This document shows, piece by piece, positions 33,697-42,720 of a stretch of DNA of 64,000 bases. Location: positions 4,604,001 through 4,668,000 of the forward strand of contig NZ_AP023257.1 in the NCBI RefSeq assembly GCF_016756595.1, written 5' to 3'. The notes under the pieces were generated by a model, which made no database searches, had not been told where the DNA came from, and was given only the letters and a program-made list of their open reading frames with translations. A program made the position numbers and the translations under genes. Origin of the DNA: Mesorhizobium sp. L-2-11. Lineage in GTDB: Bacteria > Pseudomonadota > Alphaproteobacteria > Rhizobiales > Rhizobiaceae. Numbering within the stretch: the first letter of the stretch is position 1; the number at the start of each line of letters is the position of its first letter.

Positions 33697-34176
33697 TTAC
33701 TTCTTGGCGGTCGCGGCCTTCGCCTTTGGCTTGGCCGCAGGCGCTGCTTTCTTCACCGCTACCGATGACTTCGCTGCAGCCGCTTTCTTTGCCGGCGCAG
33801 CCTTCTTTGCCTGTGCAGTCTTGGCAGGCGAAGTCTTGGCAGGCGCAGCTTTCTTCGCTGCCGGCTTGGCCGCGGCCTTTGCAGCCGGCTTCTTGGCCGG
33901 CGCTGCTTTTGCCTTGGCGGGCGCAGCCTTCTTGGCAGGTGAAGTCTGGGCAGGTGCTGCTTTCTTCACTGCCGGTTTTGCCGCGGCCTTTGCGGCCGGC
34001 TTCTTGGCCGGCGCTGCTTTTGCCTTGGCCGCGGCGGCCTTCGGCTTGGCAGCAGGTGCTGCTTTCTTCACAGCGGCCGCGGCCTTTGCCGCCACTGCTT
34101 TTACTGGTGCTTTCTTTGCCGGTGCCTGCTTTGCCGGTGACTTGGATGCCGGCGCTTTGGATGACTGTTTAGCCAT
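33697..34176 (-). CDS. Histone H1-like Lys/Ala/Pro-rich protein
   Basis: A 159-residue, very low-complexity basic protein made almost only of Ala, Lys and Pro in degenerate repeats such as KKAAPAK, KPAAKAAAKP and SPAK. It resembles histone H1 C-terminal tails and bacterial H1-like or AlgP-type proteins, which bind DNA or act as nucleoid-associated factors. The ATG at 34176 follows AGGGG. A larger in-frame upstream extension is not of this composition and is rejected. The repeats make copy-number changes between strains likely. Confidence 0.8.
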   Translation of the reverse strand: MAKQSSKAPASKSPAKQAPAKKAPVKAVAAKAAAAVKKAAPAAKPKAAAAKAKAAPAKKPAAKAAAKPAVKKAAPAQTSPAKKAAPAKAKAAPAKKPAAKAAAKPAAKKAAPAKTSPAKTAQAKKAAPAKKAAAAKSSVAVKKAAPAAKPKAKAATAKK

Positions 34177-34562
34177 ATCATGCCCCTTAGTTGTGCCGAC
34201 GGCCGTTAATGACCCGGCGCGTAATGCATACCTGACTCGCGCTTGTCTAGCCAGCGAAGCATCAGCATGATTTTTACAGTTTAACTTTCGGTTACAGGCG
34301 ACACACGCTCGTGCCGATTTTGCAAAATGCCGGCGCTGCTCTTTGAGCTTTGCCAGGGGTTTGCGACAGACATTTTGTGCGCTTTGCCGGAACCAATCCC
34401 ACTTCAAGGCGCTGAAGGTTAGCAAGCCTTTTTTGTTCGTTGATCGTCGACCGACAACACCATGACGGGCTGCTTCATCGATCTCATCTTCTTGTTCTAC
34501 CAGGCGATCTACACAAGCTGCAAAAGCAAAGCGCGGCCCATTCCGCCGTGACTTGTCCGTGG
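34177..34562. other. Gene-free stretch
   Basis: About 385 bases between the start of the H1-like gene (minus strand) and the promoter region of the winged-helix regulator (plus strand). AT content is higher than in the neighbours in places. A short frame from 34440 lacks a ribosome site and I do not accept it as a gene. Confidence 0.45.
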
Positions 34563-34594
34563 TTGACAGATTACTCTATTTGGCAGAGTATTCT
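34563..34594 (+). promoter_or_regulatory. Candidate promoter with palindromic operator for the winged-helix regulator
   Basis: A consensus TTGACA (34563-34568) is followed by a weak -10 (GAGTAT at 17 bases, or TATTCT at 20 bases). The spacer contains the inverted repeat TACTCT-ATTTGGC-AGAGTA (34572-34590). Its location over the promoter of a regulator gene suggests autoregulation. The inference is from position and symmetry. Confidence 0.55.
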
Positions 34595-34613
34595 GAATCT
34601 TCGGGAAGAGCGC

Positions 34614-34691
34614 ATGTCATTCGCGCAATATCGGGCGGCGCTGTCCCAGATCAGTGAGACTGAACGCCGGACACCACAGCAGGCCCGATAA
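34614..34691 (+). CDS. 25-residue upstream ORF coupled to the winged-helix regulator
   Basis: ATG at 34614, preceded by GGAAGAG, opens a 25-codon frame (MSFAQYRAALSQ ... TPQQAR) whose TAA overlaps the ATG of the regulator (TAATG). This stop-start overlap is typical of translational coupling. It may be a genuine short protein, a truncated gene, or simply a leader ORF. Too short to classify. Confidence 0.4.
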   Translation: MSFAQYRAALSQISETERRTPQQAR

Positions 34692-35029
34692 TGGCTGCCG
34701 ACGAAATCATCCACCAGAGCGTGCGGCTCAGGATCATGGCGGCACTGAATTCTCTGGAACGGCGCGAAGCGCTGGAATTCACCCGATTGAAGGCTATCGT
34801 CAATGCGACCGACGGCAATCTCGGCGCGCATATCGATACGCTTGCCACGGCGGGCTATGTCGATGTCGAAAAGCTGTTTGTCGGACGTCGACCGCAGACG
34901 CGGGTCAAGGCGACGTCAATCGGACGGCGCGCCTTTCGCGGTCACGCCGCCTTCCTTCGCGCCATCCTCGATGAGGCAGAGCAGCCCGGCAAACGCGTTC
35001 AGCGCAGGACGCGGCAGCGGCCGTTGTAG
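34691..35029 (+). CDS. Winged-helix transcriptional regulator
   Basis: A 112-residue DNA-binding protein of the compact winged-helix type (HTH_34-like). The N-terminal helix IHQSVRLRIMAALNSL, the recognition region LEFTRLKAIVNATDGNLGAHIDTLATAGYV and the wing GRRPQTRVKATSIGRRAF are typical; the C-terminus continues with a helix and a basic tail. It probably represses its own promoter at a palindrome 100 bases upstream. Its 3' end overlaps the convergent secreted-protein gene by 31 bases. Confidence 0.8.
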   Translation: MAADEIIHQSVRLRIMAALNSLERREALEFTRLKAIVNATDGNLGAHIDTLATAGYVDVEKLFVGRRPQTRVKATSIGRRAFRGHAAFLRAILDEAEQPGKRVQRRTRQRPL

Positions 35030-35451
35030 ACCATCCAGCGGTCGAAGCCCGCGACGCAGAATTCGACATTATCGCCGATCGAGGCAAAGCCCTGCCCTTC
35101 CTCGATCAGATACCAGATGGTGCGGGCGTGGCCGTCGGACAGGCTGACGGTGGCGCCGCAATAGCGGCGGCCGATCGGCCAGGTTTCGTTGGCTGGCAGA
35201 TAGCGATGCTGGTGGATGCCCTGGAAATCGACAATCTCGACGTCGGGCAGATTCGGCACGTGGTGCACCTGGTAGGAGAAGCGGCTGGTGATCTTGTTCA
35301 GCACCCAGGCCTCACCGCAAACGCCGCTGTCTTCTTCGGTATAGACGGCAAGGTCGGCTGCCTTTGCTGCCTGGGTGACAGCGAGTGACGTGCCAAGCGG
35401 CGTGCAAAGCGCGATCAGTGCGGCAAGGGCGGATTTGGCGAAGCGAGTCAT
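34999..35451 (-). CDS. Secreted hypothetical protein
   Basis: A 150-residue protein with a signal peptide (about residues 1-32, ending AAKAAD). The mature part contains four Cys (in SGVCGEAW, GRRYCGATV, VEFCVAGFD and GRCRVLR), which could form two disulfides in the periplasm. No known domain is recognised; similar proteins appear to be rhizobial. The tail of the gene overlaps the winged-helix gene on the other strand. Confidence 0.7.
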   Translation of the reverse strand: MTRFAKSALAALIALCTPLGTSLAVTQAAKAADLAVYTEEDSGVCGEAWVLNKITSRFSYQVHHVPNLPDVEIVDFQGIHQHRYLPANETWPIGRRYCGATVSLSDGHARTIWYLIEEGQGFASIGDNVEFCVAGFDRWMVYNGRCRVLR

Positions 35452-35583
35452 GGCAGCCTCTTATTGTCGACTGCGTGCACTGTGCGGATTCGCTTGCGCG
35501 CGGTCAAGCGGTTGTAGCGACAATGGTTTCCTAGTCTGAAATCGCCTTCAACCAGGGCAGGCGCGCGGATACGTCTGCCACCT

Positions 35584-36429
35584 CTACGCCGCCAGCCATT
35601 CCAGCGTCCAATGCGCCGGTTTTTCAACGACAAGCAATTTGTGCAAGGCCGGCAGCAGCGTGCGTAATTCGCCTTCCAGCGTGAACGGCGGGTTGACCAC
35701 CACCATGCCGCTGCCGTCAAGGCTGGGCTCGGCTGATGGCGGCCTGATCTCGAAGCCGATGTCGAGCAGCTTCGGGACACCTGATTGCGCCAGCGCCTTG
35801 CGGAAGGCGGCGACCGCCTTGCGGTCCTTAACCGGATACCACAACGCATAGACGCCGCCGGGCCAGCGCTTGTGGGCTTTTCGCAGCCCATCGACGAGGC
35901 GGTCGAATTCGCCCTCCTCCTCGAACGGCGGATCGACCAGCACGAGGCCGCGCTTTTCCTTCGGCGGCAGATGCGCGCCGAGTGCCAGCCAGCCGTCGAG
36001 TTCGATCACCCGGGTCTGGAAGTCGCCTTGGAACAGCACCCTCAGCTTCGCGGCGTCCTGACGATGCAACTCGATCGCCGACAACCGGTCCTGCTTGCGC
36101 ATGAGATGACGCGCGATCAGCGGCGAGCCCGGATATTTTTTCACGCCGCCTTCAGGATTGAGCGAACGGACGGCTTCCAGATAAGGCGCCAGCAGTGCTG
36201 CCGCCGGCCCGTCAAGCGCGGCATCGACCAGTCGGCCGATGCCGCCTTGCCATTCGCCGGTCTTTTGCGCTTCAGTCGACGACAGGTCGTAGCGGCCGAC
36301 GCCGGCATGGGTGTCGATGACGCGAAAGGCCTTGTCCTTCTGCTTCAGATACTCGACGAGCCGGCTCAGCACGACATGCTTGACGACATCGGCGAAGTTT
36401 CCGGCGTGATAGGCGTGGCGGTAATTCAC
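35584..36429 (-). CDS. rlmJ: 23S rRNA (adenine-N6)-methyltransferase RlmJ
   Basis: A 281-residue methyltransferase that modifies A2030 (E. coli numbering) of 23S rRNA. The N-terminus MNYRHAYHAGNFADVVKH is diagnostic for RlmJ. SAM-binding VIDTHAGVGRYDL and the catalytic DPPFEEEGEF are intact, with a second NPPFTLEGEL near the C-terminus. Length is typical (about 280). It starts 3 bases after the stop of the membrane protein gene at 36433, so the two may share a transcript. Confidence 0.95.
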   Translation of the reverse strand: MNYRHAYHAGNFADVVKHVVLSRLVEYLKQKDKAFRVIDTHAGVGRYDLSSTEAQKTGEWQGGIGRLVDAALDGPAAALLAPYLEAVRSLNPEGGVKKYPGSPLIARHLMRKQDRLSAIELHRQDAAKLRVLFQGDFQTRVIELDGWLALGAHLPPKEKRGLVLVDPPFEEEGEFDRLVDGLRKAHKRWPGGVYALWYPVKDRKAVAAFRKALAQSGVPKLLDIGFEIRPPSAEPSLDGSGMVVVNPPFTLEGELRTLLPALHKLLVVEKPAHWTLEWLAA

Positions 36430-36432
36430 GAT

Positions 36433-37047
36433 CTAGTTCGAGCCCCTGCCCCAGCGTGGCGGTGGCGGCTGCGAGTTCGGTTCTTGAGGCCGGCGGCCGC
36501 CGTAACGAAGCGCCAGTACCAGCCCGATCAGGCCGACAGCCATTAGCGAGAAGCCGACCGGCTGCGCCCGTTGATCGACCTCGCCAACGCCGGAACGCAG
36601 CACGAGGTCCACCGCCCGCATCTCGATGCCTTCGGCGTCGCCCGGGCCGATGGTGAAGAGGTGCGGGCCGGGGCTGACCTTCGCGATCAGGCCGGCTTCG
36701 TCGCGAAAGATCTTGTCCGGCAGTTGCGGGCTGACCTGGCGCGGATTTTCCGAATGGTTGAATTGCAGCGTCGAGGCGAGCACCGTCCTGCCGCCGGTGG
36801 CGGCGGTCAGCGTCAGCACGGTGCGCTGTTGCGAGACGACGATGCGTTCGGTTCTCGCGGTGAGATCGACCAGCACCCGCACCGGCGCGTCTCCAGCGGC
36901 CAGCGGCACTGTCGCCGGCATGAACCGGCCCTGTTCGTAGACCCGCCAGGAACCGATCTCATGGCCGGAGAAATTGGTCATCGCCCAGGGATAGACGACG
37001 CCGATGCCGATGCCGGCGAGCAGGATCAGAAGAAACAGAAAGCGCAT
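36433..37047 (-). CDS. Hypothetical protein with two terminal membrane helices
   Basis: A 204-residue protein. An N-terminal hydrophobic helix (MRFLFLLILLAGIGIGVVYPW) and a C-terminal one (about 165-182, FSLMAVGLIGLVLALRYG) flank a periplasmic-type domain of beta character (VRVLVDLTARTERIVVSQQRTVLTLTAATGG). The C-terminus is Pro-rich. No family recognised with confidence. It lies 3 bases upstream of rlmJ on the same strand. Confidence 0.6.
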   Translation of the reverse strand: MRFLFLLILLAGIGIGVVYPWAMTNFSGHEIGSWRVYEQGRFMPATVPLAAGDAPVRVLVDLTARTERIVVSQQRTVLTLTAATGGRTVLASTLQFNHSENPRQVSPQLPDKIFRDEAGLIAKVSPGPHLFTIGPGDAEGIEMRAVDLVLRSGVGEVDQRAQPVGFSLMAVGLIGLVLALRYGGRRPQEPNSQPPPPRWGRGSN

Positions 37048-37243
37048 GCGCTCGACTACCTTGCCCGAATATTAGCATTAGCGCCGCCGCGGGCGCGTTC
37101 CATCTCGTCCCAGAGCCATGTCGAGGCCGAGATCGAAATGTCGTATCGAATTCGGCGGTGCCAAGATAGACAATAGCATCGGACCCAAAGGTGGGAACCG
37201 GATATGGGAAAATCCGAATGATCTGAGCGGCCGATAAGGAGGA

Positions 37244-38344
37244 TCAGCCCTTCCCCTTCTGGAGGCTCGTTTCCGATGCGCGCATTCCAGTCTCGTCGAA
37301 CAAATGCAGATGTTGCGGCGGGAAAGCCACCGTCACCGTCGGGCCAGCCGTCAGCGCCGCCCTGTCCAGCGTGAAGACGTTGAATGGCAGGCCATGCAGG
37401 CCGAGATGCAGGATGATGCCGAAGCCGGTCGGCTCGATCAGGTCGACTGTCGCCCTCAGGCCGCTCTCCGATGCCGGCGACATCTCGACATGCTCCGGCC
37501 GGATTCCGAGCGTCACCGCCACGCCTTGCTCCAGTTGATAACCAGACGAAAGCCCAATCAGCGTTCCGTCAGGCAATCGTGCGCCGGCCGTCCCTGCGCC
37601 GACCTCATAGCGCGCCGACAGAAAATTCATGGCCGGCGATCCGATGAAGCCGGCCACGAACAGGTTGGCAGGGCGGTCGTAAAGCTCCAACGGGCTGCCG
37701 ACCTGCTGCACGACGCCCTCATGCATGGCGACGATCCGGTCGGCTAGTGTCATCGCCTCGATCTGGTCGTGGGTGACATAGATCGAGGTCGCGCCGAGGT
37801 CGCGGTGCAGCTTCTTGATCTCTGCCCGCATCTGCTCGCGCAAGCGCGCATCGAGATTGGACAGCGGCTCGTCGAACAGGAATGCCTTGGGCTGTCGCAC
37901 GATCGCACGGCCCATCGCCACGCGCTGGCGCTGACCGCCCGACAATGCCTTCGGCCGCCGCGCAAGCAGCGGCTGCAGTTCAAGTTTCCTGGCTGCATTG
38001 CTGACGGCGGCCGTGATCTTCTCGCGGGCAGCCTTGCGGATGCGCAGGCCGTAGCTCATGTTCTCAGCGACATTCATGTGCGGATAGAGCGCGTAGGACT
38101 GGAACACCATGGCGATGTCGCGATCCTTGGGCGCCCGCTCATTGACGCGCATGCCGTCGATCCGGATCTCACCTTCGGTCACCTCCTCGAGCCCGGCGAT
38201 CATGCGCAGCAAAGTGCTCTTGCCGCAGCCCGATGGCCCCACCAGCACCACAAACTCGCCGTTCTCTATCGACAGGTCGACGCCGTGCAGCACGGAGACG
38301 ATGCCGAAATTCTTGCGGACGTTGCGGATGTCGATCGATGCCAT
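37244..38344 (-). CDS. Sugar-type ABC transporter ATP-binding subunit (MalK/UgpC family)
   Basis: A 366-residue ATPase of the CUT1 importer type. Walker A is [16 protein letters not shown] (about residues 33-48), Q-loop [12 protein letters not shown], signature [15 protein letters not shown], Walker [14 protein letters not shown] and switch His THDQ. The C-terminal TOBE domain (about 240-355) includes GIRPEHVEM. Such subunits are often shared among several importers. It is the last gene of the operon headed by the GntR regulator and lies 10 bases after a permease gene. Confidence 0.92.
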   Translation of the reverse strand: MASIDIRNVRKNFGIVSVLHGVDLSIENGEFVVLVGPSGCGKSTLLRMIAGLEEVTEGEIRIDGMRVNERAPKDRDIAMVFQSYALYPHMNVAENMSYGLRIRKAAREKITAAVSNAARKLELQPLLARRPKALSGGQRQRVAMGRAIVRQPKAFLFDEPLSNLDARLREQMRAEIKKLHRDLGATSIYVTHDQIEAMTLADRIVAMHEGVVQQVGSPLELYDRPANLFVAGFIGSPAMNFLSARYEVGAGTAGARLPDGTLIGLSSGYQLEQGVAVTLGIRPEHVEMSPASESGLRATVDLIEPTGFGIILHLGLHGLPFNVFTLDRAALTAGPTVTVAFPPQHLHLFDETGMRASETSLQKGKG

Positions 38345-38354
38345 GGAACCTCAC

Positions 38355-39188
38355 TCAGCCCTTGACCGCGCCGGCCGTCAGGCCCTGGACCAGATAGCGC
38401 TGGATGAACAGGAAGAAGAGGCAGGCCGGGATCAGCGCCAGCACGCCGGCCGCCATCATCTGCCCGAAATCGACCGAAAACTTCGACACGAAGGTGAGCA
38501 GACCGACCGGAAACGTGGCGGCGCTGTTGCCCGAAATCAGCATCAGCGCGAACAGCAGTTCGCTCCATGCGGCGGTGAATACAAAACCCAGCGTCGCCGC
38601 AATGCCGGGCAGCGTCAGCGGCAGGACGATCTGGCGAAACGCCATGAACTGCGTGGCGCCATCGATCTTGGCCGCCTCCTCCAGTTCCTTGGGAATGCCG
38701 TCGAAAAACGACTGCATCAGGAACGTCGCGAAGGGGATGTTGAAGGCGGTGTAGACGATCACCAGCCCGGTCAGGCTGTTGGTCAGCCCGAGCGGCGAGA
38801 GCATCTTGAAGATCGGCGCGACCAGCATCACCAATGGAAACATCTGGGTGAGCAGCATCAGGGCGACCAGCCAGTATTTGCCGCGGAAGGTGAAGCGCGA
38901 CAGCGCATAGCCAGAAAGAGACGCAAGCAGCGTCACGATCACGGCCGTCGCGCCGGCAACGATCAGGCTGTTCCTGAAGAAGATCGGGAAGGCGCTGTGG
39001 GCCAGCACGAAGCGGAAATGTTCAAAGCTTATCCGCGACGGCCACATCCGCACGCCCTCGGAATAGAGCAGGTCGTTCGGCGTGACCGATACTTTCAACA
39101 ACCAGAACAGTGGGAACAGTGCAAAGAGAACGTAGCCAAGGATCGCCAGGCGGTGCAGCGCGGTGCCAAAGGACGAATAGCTGTTCAT
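38355..39188 (-). CDS. Sugar-type ABC permease (MalG family)
   Basis: A 277-residue inner-membrane permease with about six transmembrane helices. The EAA loop, the contact site for the ATPase, is visible as IPKELEEAAKIDGATQFMAFRQIVLPLTLPGIA (about residues 170-200). The N-terminus is extended by a helix (LGYVLFALFPLFWLLKVS). Downstream neighbour is the ATPase; upstream is the second permease, 13 bases away. Confidence 0.92.
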   Translation of the reverse strand: MNSYSSFGTALHRLAILGYVLFALFPLFWLLKVSVTPNDLLYSEGVRMWPSRISFEHFRFVLAHSAFPIFFRNSLIVAGATAVIVTLLASLSGYALSRFTFRGKYWLVALMLLTQMFPLVMLVAPIFKMLSPLGLTNSLTGLVIVYTAFNIPFATFLMQSFFDGIPKELEEAAKIDGATQFMAFRQIVLPLTLPGIAATLGFVFTAAWSELLFALMLISGNSAATFPVGLLTFVSKFSVDFGQMMAAGVLALIPACLFFLFIQRYLVQGLTAGAVKG

Positions 39189-39201
39189 CTGGTCATCCCG
39201 A

Positions 39202-40137
39202 TCAGGCCCGATCCATCAGGATCTGCCGCAGCATGACGATCAGCATCGAATAGGCGAGCAACAGGACAAGCAGCACCAGCGCAATGGCCGAGGCATAGCC
39301 GAAATCCAGGGCCCTGAAGGCTTGCGTGAAGATGTAGCTCGCGACGATCTGCGTGCGGTCGGCAGGCCCGCCGCTGGTCATGACGATGATCAGGTCGGCG
39401 AAGTTCGAGATCCAGACGGTGCGCAACAGCACGGTGATCGCAATGGTCGGCGCAAGGAATGGCAACGTGATCGACGTGAACCGCCTGAAAGCCCCGGCGC
39501 CGTCGATCGCCGCCGCCTCGTAGAGGTCGCGCGGGATGGCCTGGAGCGCGGCCAGCAGCGTGATGGCGAAGAAGGGAATGCCCCACCAGACGTTGGCGAT
39601 GATCGGTCCCCACATGGCAAGCTGCGGATTGGAAAGGATGTTGGCCGGCTCATTCATGAGGCCGAGCGCATAAAGCCAATGCGGCAGCGGTCCGATGACC
39701 GGGTTGAACAGCCACGCCCAGTTGAGCCCGGTGAGGAAAGTCGGCACCGCCCAGGGCAGGAACACCAGCGCCTGCGCTATGGCGCGGCCGGCAAACGGCC
39801 GGTCGAGCAACAGCGCCAGGACCAGGCCGAACACGAATTGCAGCAAGACGGATGCGCCGGTCCACCACAGCGTGTTGCGCAGCGCGCGGTAAAAATTGTC
39901 GTCGTCATAAAGGGTGCGAAAATGATCGAGCCCGACATACCCGCCAGAGAAGGGATTGAGCAAGTGCACGTCGCGGAAGGCGTAGGACAGGCCTAGCACC
40001 AGCGGCGCCAGCATGATTGTGACGATCAGAATCCACGCCGGGGCGGTGTAAAGATATGGCTCGGCGTGGCGCGTGATCCGGTCGACCAGCGATCGGCGGC
40101 GCGATTCCGGGAACCCGGCGGTGGCGTCAATAACCAT
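39202..40137 (-). CDS. Sugar-type ABC permease (MalF family)
   Basis: A 311-residue inner-membrane permease with about six helices. The EAA loop reads IPRDLYEAAAIDGAGAFRRFTSITLPFLAPTI (about residues 205-240). The N-terminus is longer than in the partner permease, as is usual for MalF-like subunits. It forms the heterodimeric channel with the product of the next gene. Confidence 0.92.
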   Translation of the reverse strand: MVIDATAGFPESRRRSLVDRITRHAEPYLYTAPAWILIVTIMLAPLVLGLSYAFRDVHLLNPFSGGYVGLDHFRTLYDDDNFYRALRNTLWWTGASVLLQFVFGLVLALLLDRPFAGRAIAQALVFLPWAVPTFLTGLNWAWLFNPVIGPLPHWLYALGLMNEPANILSNPQLAMWGPIIANVWWGIPFFAITLLAALQAIPRDLYEAAAIDGAGAFRRFTSITLPFLAPTIAITVLLRTVWISNFADLIIVMTSGGPADRTQIVASYIFTQAFRALDFGYASAIALVLLVLLLAYSMLIVMLRQILMDRA

Positions 40138-40257
40138 CAGCTAACGCTTTCGTTCCAATTGGCCATCCTCCTCAATCGATCATCCTCCCAATCGACCATG
40201 GACCAACCCTATCGGAGCCACCCATGATGGGCGGCTCCGATGCCTGGCGTACGCCGT

Positions 40258-41517
40258 CTATTTCTTGGCCAGGTATTTCTGCTGCGCCTTGGTCAGATAG
40301 TCGGCCCACTGGTTGGCCATTTCCTCTGGCGTGATATCGCCAAGCAGTGCCTGTTGACTGGTCTTGATGACCATCGAGTCCTTGAAGAAGGCGAACTCCT
40401 CGAGATAGGTCGGCATGACCGTTGGCACTGCATCCTTGTCCTCGAGTTCGGCGAACCAGCCCTTGAACTGCTCGCTTGCGTAGAAGGGATCCTTTTCGGC
40501 CGACTTGTGGACCGGCAGCGCTCCGGTGCGTTTGTTCCACTCGACATTGCCCTCGGGCCCTTCGAGCGTTTCGATCAGCTTCCAGGAGAGGTCCTTGTTC
40601 TGGCTGGCCACCATCATCGACCAACCGGCATAGCCGATGGTCGGGAACGTCTTGCCGCTCGGCCCCTTCGGCATGGTCGTGACGCCGTAGTCTTCCGGCT
40701 TCATCCGCTCGGCTATCGCGATCAGCGCGTCTGGATCCTGATCAAGCATTGCGCAGGTGCCGGTGTAGAATCCGGCGACGATTTCGTTAAAACCCCAGTT
40801 GACGCTATCCTTCGGCGCCAATCCCTTCTTGTACAGGTCGACGACCCAGGTCAGTCCCTTGACCCAGCCTTCGCTGTTCATCGTCGAGGTGCCGTCCTCA
40901 TTGAAGAACTCGTTGGAGCCGGCCATGGTTGCGCCGAACATGATCCAGCCGTTGAGGCCACCCGGCCCGCCGCGCAGGCAGTAGCCATATTTGCCTGGAA
41001 GCTTGGATACTTTCTCCGACGCCGCCACGAACTCGTCCATCGTCTTGGGCGGCTCGGTGACACCGGCCTCCTTGAACAGCTTCTTGTTGTAGAACATCGC
41101 CCGGAGATAGAAGCCGTAGGGCAGCATGTAGGCGGTGTTGTTCACGTCGCGGCCGAGTTCGAGCGCGCGATCGGTGAGGCCCGATGTGTGCTCCCATTTG
41201 GCAATATAGGGTTCGAGGCTTTCGAGAAGGCCGTTGTTGGCATAGAGCGACAGCCAGGTATCCGGCATCTCCATGACGTCGGGGATTTCGCCGGCGGACA
41301 CCATGGTCGCAAATTTCTGGAACGCCTCGCCCCAGGGCAGTGAGATCACCTCGACCTTCGTGCCCGGATTGGCCGCCTCGAATTTGGAGACGATCGACTT
41401 CAGGGTTTCGGTACGCTCGGGGCTGGTGATCACCTCCACGAGCTTCAGCGTCGTGTCGGCGAGTGCAGCACCCGACATCAGTACGGTGGCGAATGCGGCG
41501 ATAAGAAGCTTCTTCAT
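40258..41517 (-). CDS. Periplasmic solute-binding protein (family 1, sugar type)
   Basis: A 419-residue binding protein. Signal peptide at about residues 1-20 (AAFATVLMSGAALAD). The mature protein has the typical family-1 pattern: FEAANPGTKVEVISLPWGEAFQKFATMVSAGEIPDVMEM near the N-terminus and hinge segments YMLPYGFYLRAMFYNKKLF and TIGYAGWSMMV. The ligand cannot be read off the sequence; CUT1 systems carry oligosaccharides, glycosides, polyols or glycerol phosphates. The gene follows the PLP-enzyme gene on the same strand (27-base gap). Confidence 0.9.
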   Translation of the reverse strand: MKKLLIAAFATVLMSGAALADTTLKLVEVITSPERTETLKSIVSKFEAANPGTKVEVISLPWGEAFQKFATMVSAGEIPDVMEMPDTWLSLYANNGLLESLEPYIAKWEHTSGLTDRALELGRDVNNTAYMLPYGFYLRAMFYNKKLFKEAGVTEPPKTMDEFVAASEKVSKLPGKYGYCLRGGPGGLNGWIMFGATMAGSNEFFNEDGTSTMNSEGWVKGLTWVVDLYKKGLAPKDSVNWGFNEIVAGFYTGTCAMLDQDPDALIAIAERMKPEDYGVTTMPKGPSGKTFPTIGYAGWSMMVASQNKDLSWKLIETLEGPEGNVEWNKRTGALPVHKSAEKDPFYASEQFKGWFAELEDKDAVPTVMPTYLEEFAFFKDSMVIKTSQQALLGDITPEEMANQWADYLTKAQQKYLAKK

Positions 41518-41544
41518 TTTCCGTTCCCTTCTTGTCTGGTTGCT

Positions 41545-42720
41545 TCAGGTCTTTTCTTCGGAAGCAGCGTCGATCGCCGCTTCCAGGTCACTCCACAGCG
41601 CCTCGGTTCCCTCGAGGCCGACATGGAGACGCACGGACCGCGGATGGACGCCGAACGCCATCGCGGAATTCGGTTGGGCCTTCTGCTGCAGCACGACCTC
41701 GCCGGGCACGATGAGGCTTTCGTGGCCGCCCCACGACACGCCCAGCTTGAACAGCTTGAGGCGGTCGGCAAACGTGCGGATGTCGATGCCGTCGCGGAAC
41801 ACAAACGAGAACAGGCCCGACGTGCCGGTGAGCCCCGCGGGAAGCAGGTTGGCCAATCCTGGATGGCAGACCCTCTCGACGATTGGATGATCCCGCAGGC
41901 GCCGTGCGATTTCGAGGCCGGAGACCTGATGCGCGCGCATCCGGATCGGCAGCGTGCGCAAGCCGCGAATCAAGAGCCAGGCATCGAATGGCGACAGCTT
42001 GCCGCCGAGATAGGGATAGGCTTCGCCGCGGATGCGGCCGATCAATTCCTTCGAGCCCGCGACCACGCCGGCGACCACATCGCTGTGGCCGCCCAGGTAC
42101 TTGGATGCGGAGTGGACCACAACGTCGACACCGAGCGACAGCGGCCGCTGAAAGACCGGGCTTGCCCAGCTGTTATCGATGATGGTCGGGATGCCGCGGG
42201 ACTTTGCCAGCGTAGCGAGCGCACCGATGTCATGCGTTTCCATGACCCAACTGGTCGGGCTTTCCATATAGAACAACCTGGCGCCAGGCAGGGCGCTCGC
42301 GACGGCCGCCTCGTCGCGCCCGTCGACATAGGTCACCTCGATGCGCATGCGGGCTAGCAATGTCCCGAACAGTCTGAACGCGTCTGGGTAGATATGCCTG
42401 ACCGCGACAATGCGGTCGCCCGGTTCGACGAAGCTCAGCACTGCCGATGAGATGGCGGACATGCCGCTTGCAAAACCGATCGCGTCCTCGGCGCCCTCCA
42501 GCTTTGCCAGCATTTCCTCGAACATGCGCACGGTCGGGTTCAGCCCGCGCGTGTAGGTCGGCCGCACTTTTTCGCCGCGGTATGTCTCGAGCATCTCGTC
42601 ATAATTCGGGAAGGTGAAGAGCGAGGTCTGCACGATCGGCGGGACGACGGCATCGAAGGCGTTGCCCTCGTCATGGGCGGCGATCAGCGAGGCCTGGTCG
42701 AAAAAATCGGAACCGTTCAT
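41545..42720 (-). CDS. Cys/Met-metabolism PLP-dependent enzyme
   Basis: A 391-residue fold-type I PLP enzyme of the cystathionine gamma-synthase / beta- and gamma-lyase group. Visible hallmarks: YTRGLNPTVRMFEEMLAKLEGAEDAIGFASGMSA (cofactor phosphate region), TIIDNSWASPVFQRPL and the Schiff-base lysine in HSASKYLGGHSDVVAGV. Substrate specificity cannot be told; in this operon it may act on an imported sulfur- or amino-containing compound. The ATG overlaps the gntR stop (ATGA), so the two are coupled. Confidence 0.88.
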   Translation of the reverse strand: MNGSDFFDQASLIAAHDEGNAFDAVVPPIVQTSLFTFPNYDEMLETYRGEKVRPTYTRGLNPTVRMFEEMLAKLEGAEDAIGFASGMSAISSAVLSFVEPGDRIVAVRHIYPDAFRLFGTLLARMRIEVTYVDGRDEAAVASALPGARLFYMESPTSWVMETHDIGALATLAKSRGIPTIIDNSWASPVFQRPLSLGVDVVVHSASKYLGGHSDVVAGVVAGSKELIGRIRGEAYPYLGGKLSPFDAWLLIRGLRTLPIRMRAHQVSGLEIARRLRDHPIVERVCHPGLANLLPAGLTGTSGLFSFVFRDGIDIRTFADRLKLFKLGVSWGGHESLIVPGEVVLQQKAQPNSAMAFGVHPRSVRLHVGLEGTEALWSDLEAAIDAASEEKT

